DNA of 23,787 nucleotides. Origin: an uncultured Bacilli bacterium. Lineage in GTDB: Bacteria > Bacillota_I > Bacilli_A > RF39 > UBA660. Below are positions 22,922 to 23,787 of this stretch, one piece after another; positions within the stretch are counted from its first letter, which is position 1; each line of letters begins with the position of its first letter. The notes beneath the pieces were generated by a model that saw only the letters and a list, made by a program, of their open reading frames with translations, ran no database searches and was not told the DNA's origin. The position numbers and the translations under genes were made by a program. The stretch lies in NCBI GenBank assembly GCA_934130105.1, contig CAKOXL010000019.1, positions 1 to 23,787 of the forward strand, read 5' to 3'.

Positions 22922-23452
22922 ATAGCAAGCAACAAAAATGGTCAGCTTATTAATGAGCAAATAAGAAATAGTCATGTTTTAGTAATTGGTCCTAATGGTG
23001 AACAAGTAGGAGTAAAACCAATTCAAGATGCATTAACATTAGCTAGTTATGCTGGACTTGATTTAGTTATGCTAAATCCTAATCAAGATCCACCTGTTTG
23101 CAAAGTAATGGATTATAATAAATTCCGTTATGAAAAGCAAAAAAAAGCAAAAGAAGCGTTAAAGAAACAAAAAGCTAGTAGTTCTGATTTAAAGGAATTT
23201 CGTTTATCACCAGTTATTGATGTTGGCGATTTTGATACCAAACTTAAGCAAGTACGTAAGTATCTTGAAAAAGGCGATAAGATTAAATTAACGATTCGCT
23301 TTAAAGGAAGACAAATGGCTCACACTGAACTTGGACGTGAAGTTTTAGAAAGATTTGCATCAAAATTAGATGATATTTCTGTTATAGAACAACAAGCTAA
23401 ACTAGATGGAAAAAGTATGATAATGTTGTTAACACCAAAAAAAGAAAAATAA
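22922..23452 (+). CDS. infC: Translation initiation factor IF-3, apparent AUA start
   Basis: A 176-aa factor that keeps 30S subunits free and checks start-codon pairing. The N-terminal domain (LINEQIRNSHVLVIGPNGEQ, then PPVCKVMDYNKFRYE), the lysine-rich linker and the C-terminal domain (FRLSPVIDVGDFDTKLKQVRKYL, FKGRQMAH) are all complete. The strong ribosome binding site GGAGGTG (22909-22915) lies seven bases before an in-frame ATA at 22922, which gives a normal N-terminus ((M)ASNKNGQLINEQI). The ATG at 22907 overlaps the ribosome binding site itself and is therefore unlikely to be used. infC in other bacteria also uses rare start codons such as AUU, through which IF-3 represses its own synthesis, so AUA fits. 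It is first in the operon with rpmI and rplT. Confidence 0.93.
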   Translation: MASNKNGQLINEQIRNSHVLVIGPNGEQVGVKPIQDALTLASYAGLDLVMLNPNQDPPVCKVMDYNKFRYEKQKKAKEALKKQKASSSDLKEFRLSPVIDVGDFDTKLKQVRKYLEKGDKIKLTIRFKGRQMAHTELGREVLERFASKLDDISVIEQQAKLDGKSMIMLLTPKKEK

Positions 23453-23464
23453 TAGGAGGATACT

Positions 23465-23653
23465 ATGGGAAAATTAAAAACACATAAAGGAATGAAAAAA
23501 GTACTTAATGTTAGAAAAAGTGGAACAATCACAATAGGACATCCAGGAACTAGACATAATACTGGTAGTAAATCAGCTTCATTTAATAGAAATGGTAGAA
23601 AAAAAGCTGAATTAAGTAGAGCAGATAGAAACAGATTAAAAAATATAATTTAA
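23465..23653 (+). CDS. rpmI: 50S ribosomal protein L35
   Basis: A 62-aa basic protein of the large subunit. The family signature KTHKGMKKVLNVRKSGTI is at the N-terminus and the middle H-NTGSKSASFNR region is conserved. AGGAGGA (23454-23460) precedes the ATG. It lies 12 bases after infC and 24 bases before rplT, the standard infC-rpmI-rplT order. Confidence 0.96.
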   Translation: MGKLKTHKGMKKVLNVRKSGTITIGHPGTRHNTGSKSASFNRNGRKKAELSRADRNRLKNII

Positions 23654-23677
23654 TTTTAAAATTAGGAGGGAAAAATT

Positions 23678-23787
23678 ATGGCAAGAGTTAAAAACGGAGC
23701 TACAACTAAGGCTCGTCATAAAAAAGTATTAAAACAAGCAAAAGGATACTTTGGTAGTAAACATAGATTATATAAAACTGCTAAAGA
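23678..23787 (+). CDS. rplT: 50S ribosomal protein L20 (3' end outside window)
   Basis: The first 36 codons are visible before the window ends; full L20 is about 118 aa. The N-terminus MARVKNGATTKARHKKVLKQ followed by AKGYFGSKHRLYKTAK matches L20. AGGAGGG (23664-23670) lies seven bases before the ATG. L20 assembles 23S rRNA and in Bacillota represses this operon through the leader. Confidence 0.95.
   Translation, partial: MARVKNGATTKARHKKVLKQAKGYFGSKHRLYKTAK

Overview
The window is very AT-rich. Genes have strong AGGAGG-type ribosome binding sites and near-consensus sigma-A promoters (TTGACA-17-TATAAT), and the proteins are Bacillota-like. The order rbgA-rnhB ... topA ... xerC is the classical Bacillus chromosomal order. 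Every intact gene ending in the window stops at TAA or TAG, never TGA. Together with the gut-type surface proteins this suggests an uncultured, low-GC Bacilli member related to the Mollicutes branch. That placement is an inference.

Layout. Positions 1-1716 are a mobile-element graveyard: the 3' part of an IS200/IS605-family tnpB, a probable omega-RNA/right end, a truncated conjugative relaxase, and a serine-recombinase fragment fused to it by deletion, with a nonsense codon and a frameshift. Positions 1726-4748 hold rbgA, rnhB, two small paralogous basic proteins that alternate with them, and a divergent Fe/Mn superoxide dismutase. topA follows (4838-6865).

Positions 6900-14403 are the most interesting part. 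A promoter drives a 1816-residue surface protein with a TasA/camelysin-like N-terminus, about twelve cadherin-like beta-sandwich repeats, two MBG/Ig-like domains and a C-terminal GBS-Bsp-like plus lectin-like module. Downstream, on the opposite strand, lie two open cassettes without promoter, start codon or N-terminus. Each encodes an alternative C-terminus. Each begins at the copy of a repeat (GTTGTTAACTTAGATACCA core) that also sits inside the large gene at the constant/variable boundary. The first cassette has a perfect 21-bp copy and the second differs at two positions. All three are in the same codon register, so inversion between the gene and either cassette would swap the C-terminus in frame. 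This looks like a shufflon-like, phase-variable adhesin locus. A tyrosine recombinase, the xerC of the conserved synteny, lies about 1.2 kb beyond the last cassette.

Positions 14690-18551 carry an unrecognised gene coupled to xerC, then a PMT-family glycosyltransferase coupled to a stand-alone Smr protein. Positions 18541-22744 are a two-gene operon of unrecognised single-pass membrane proteins with large outside domains, one with a Pro/Thr-rich spacer. Positions 22747-23787 are the infC-rpmI-rplT operon behind a leader with mutually exclusive antiterminator and terminator hairpins. infC appears to start at AUA.

How they may work together (inference): the adhesin is exported and varies its tip by inversion, the PMT enzyme could mannosylate the Ser/Thr-rich surface proteins, and the remaining genes are housekeeping.
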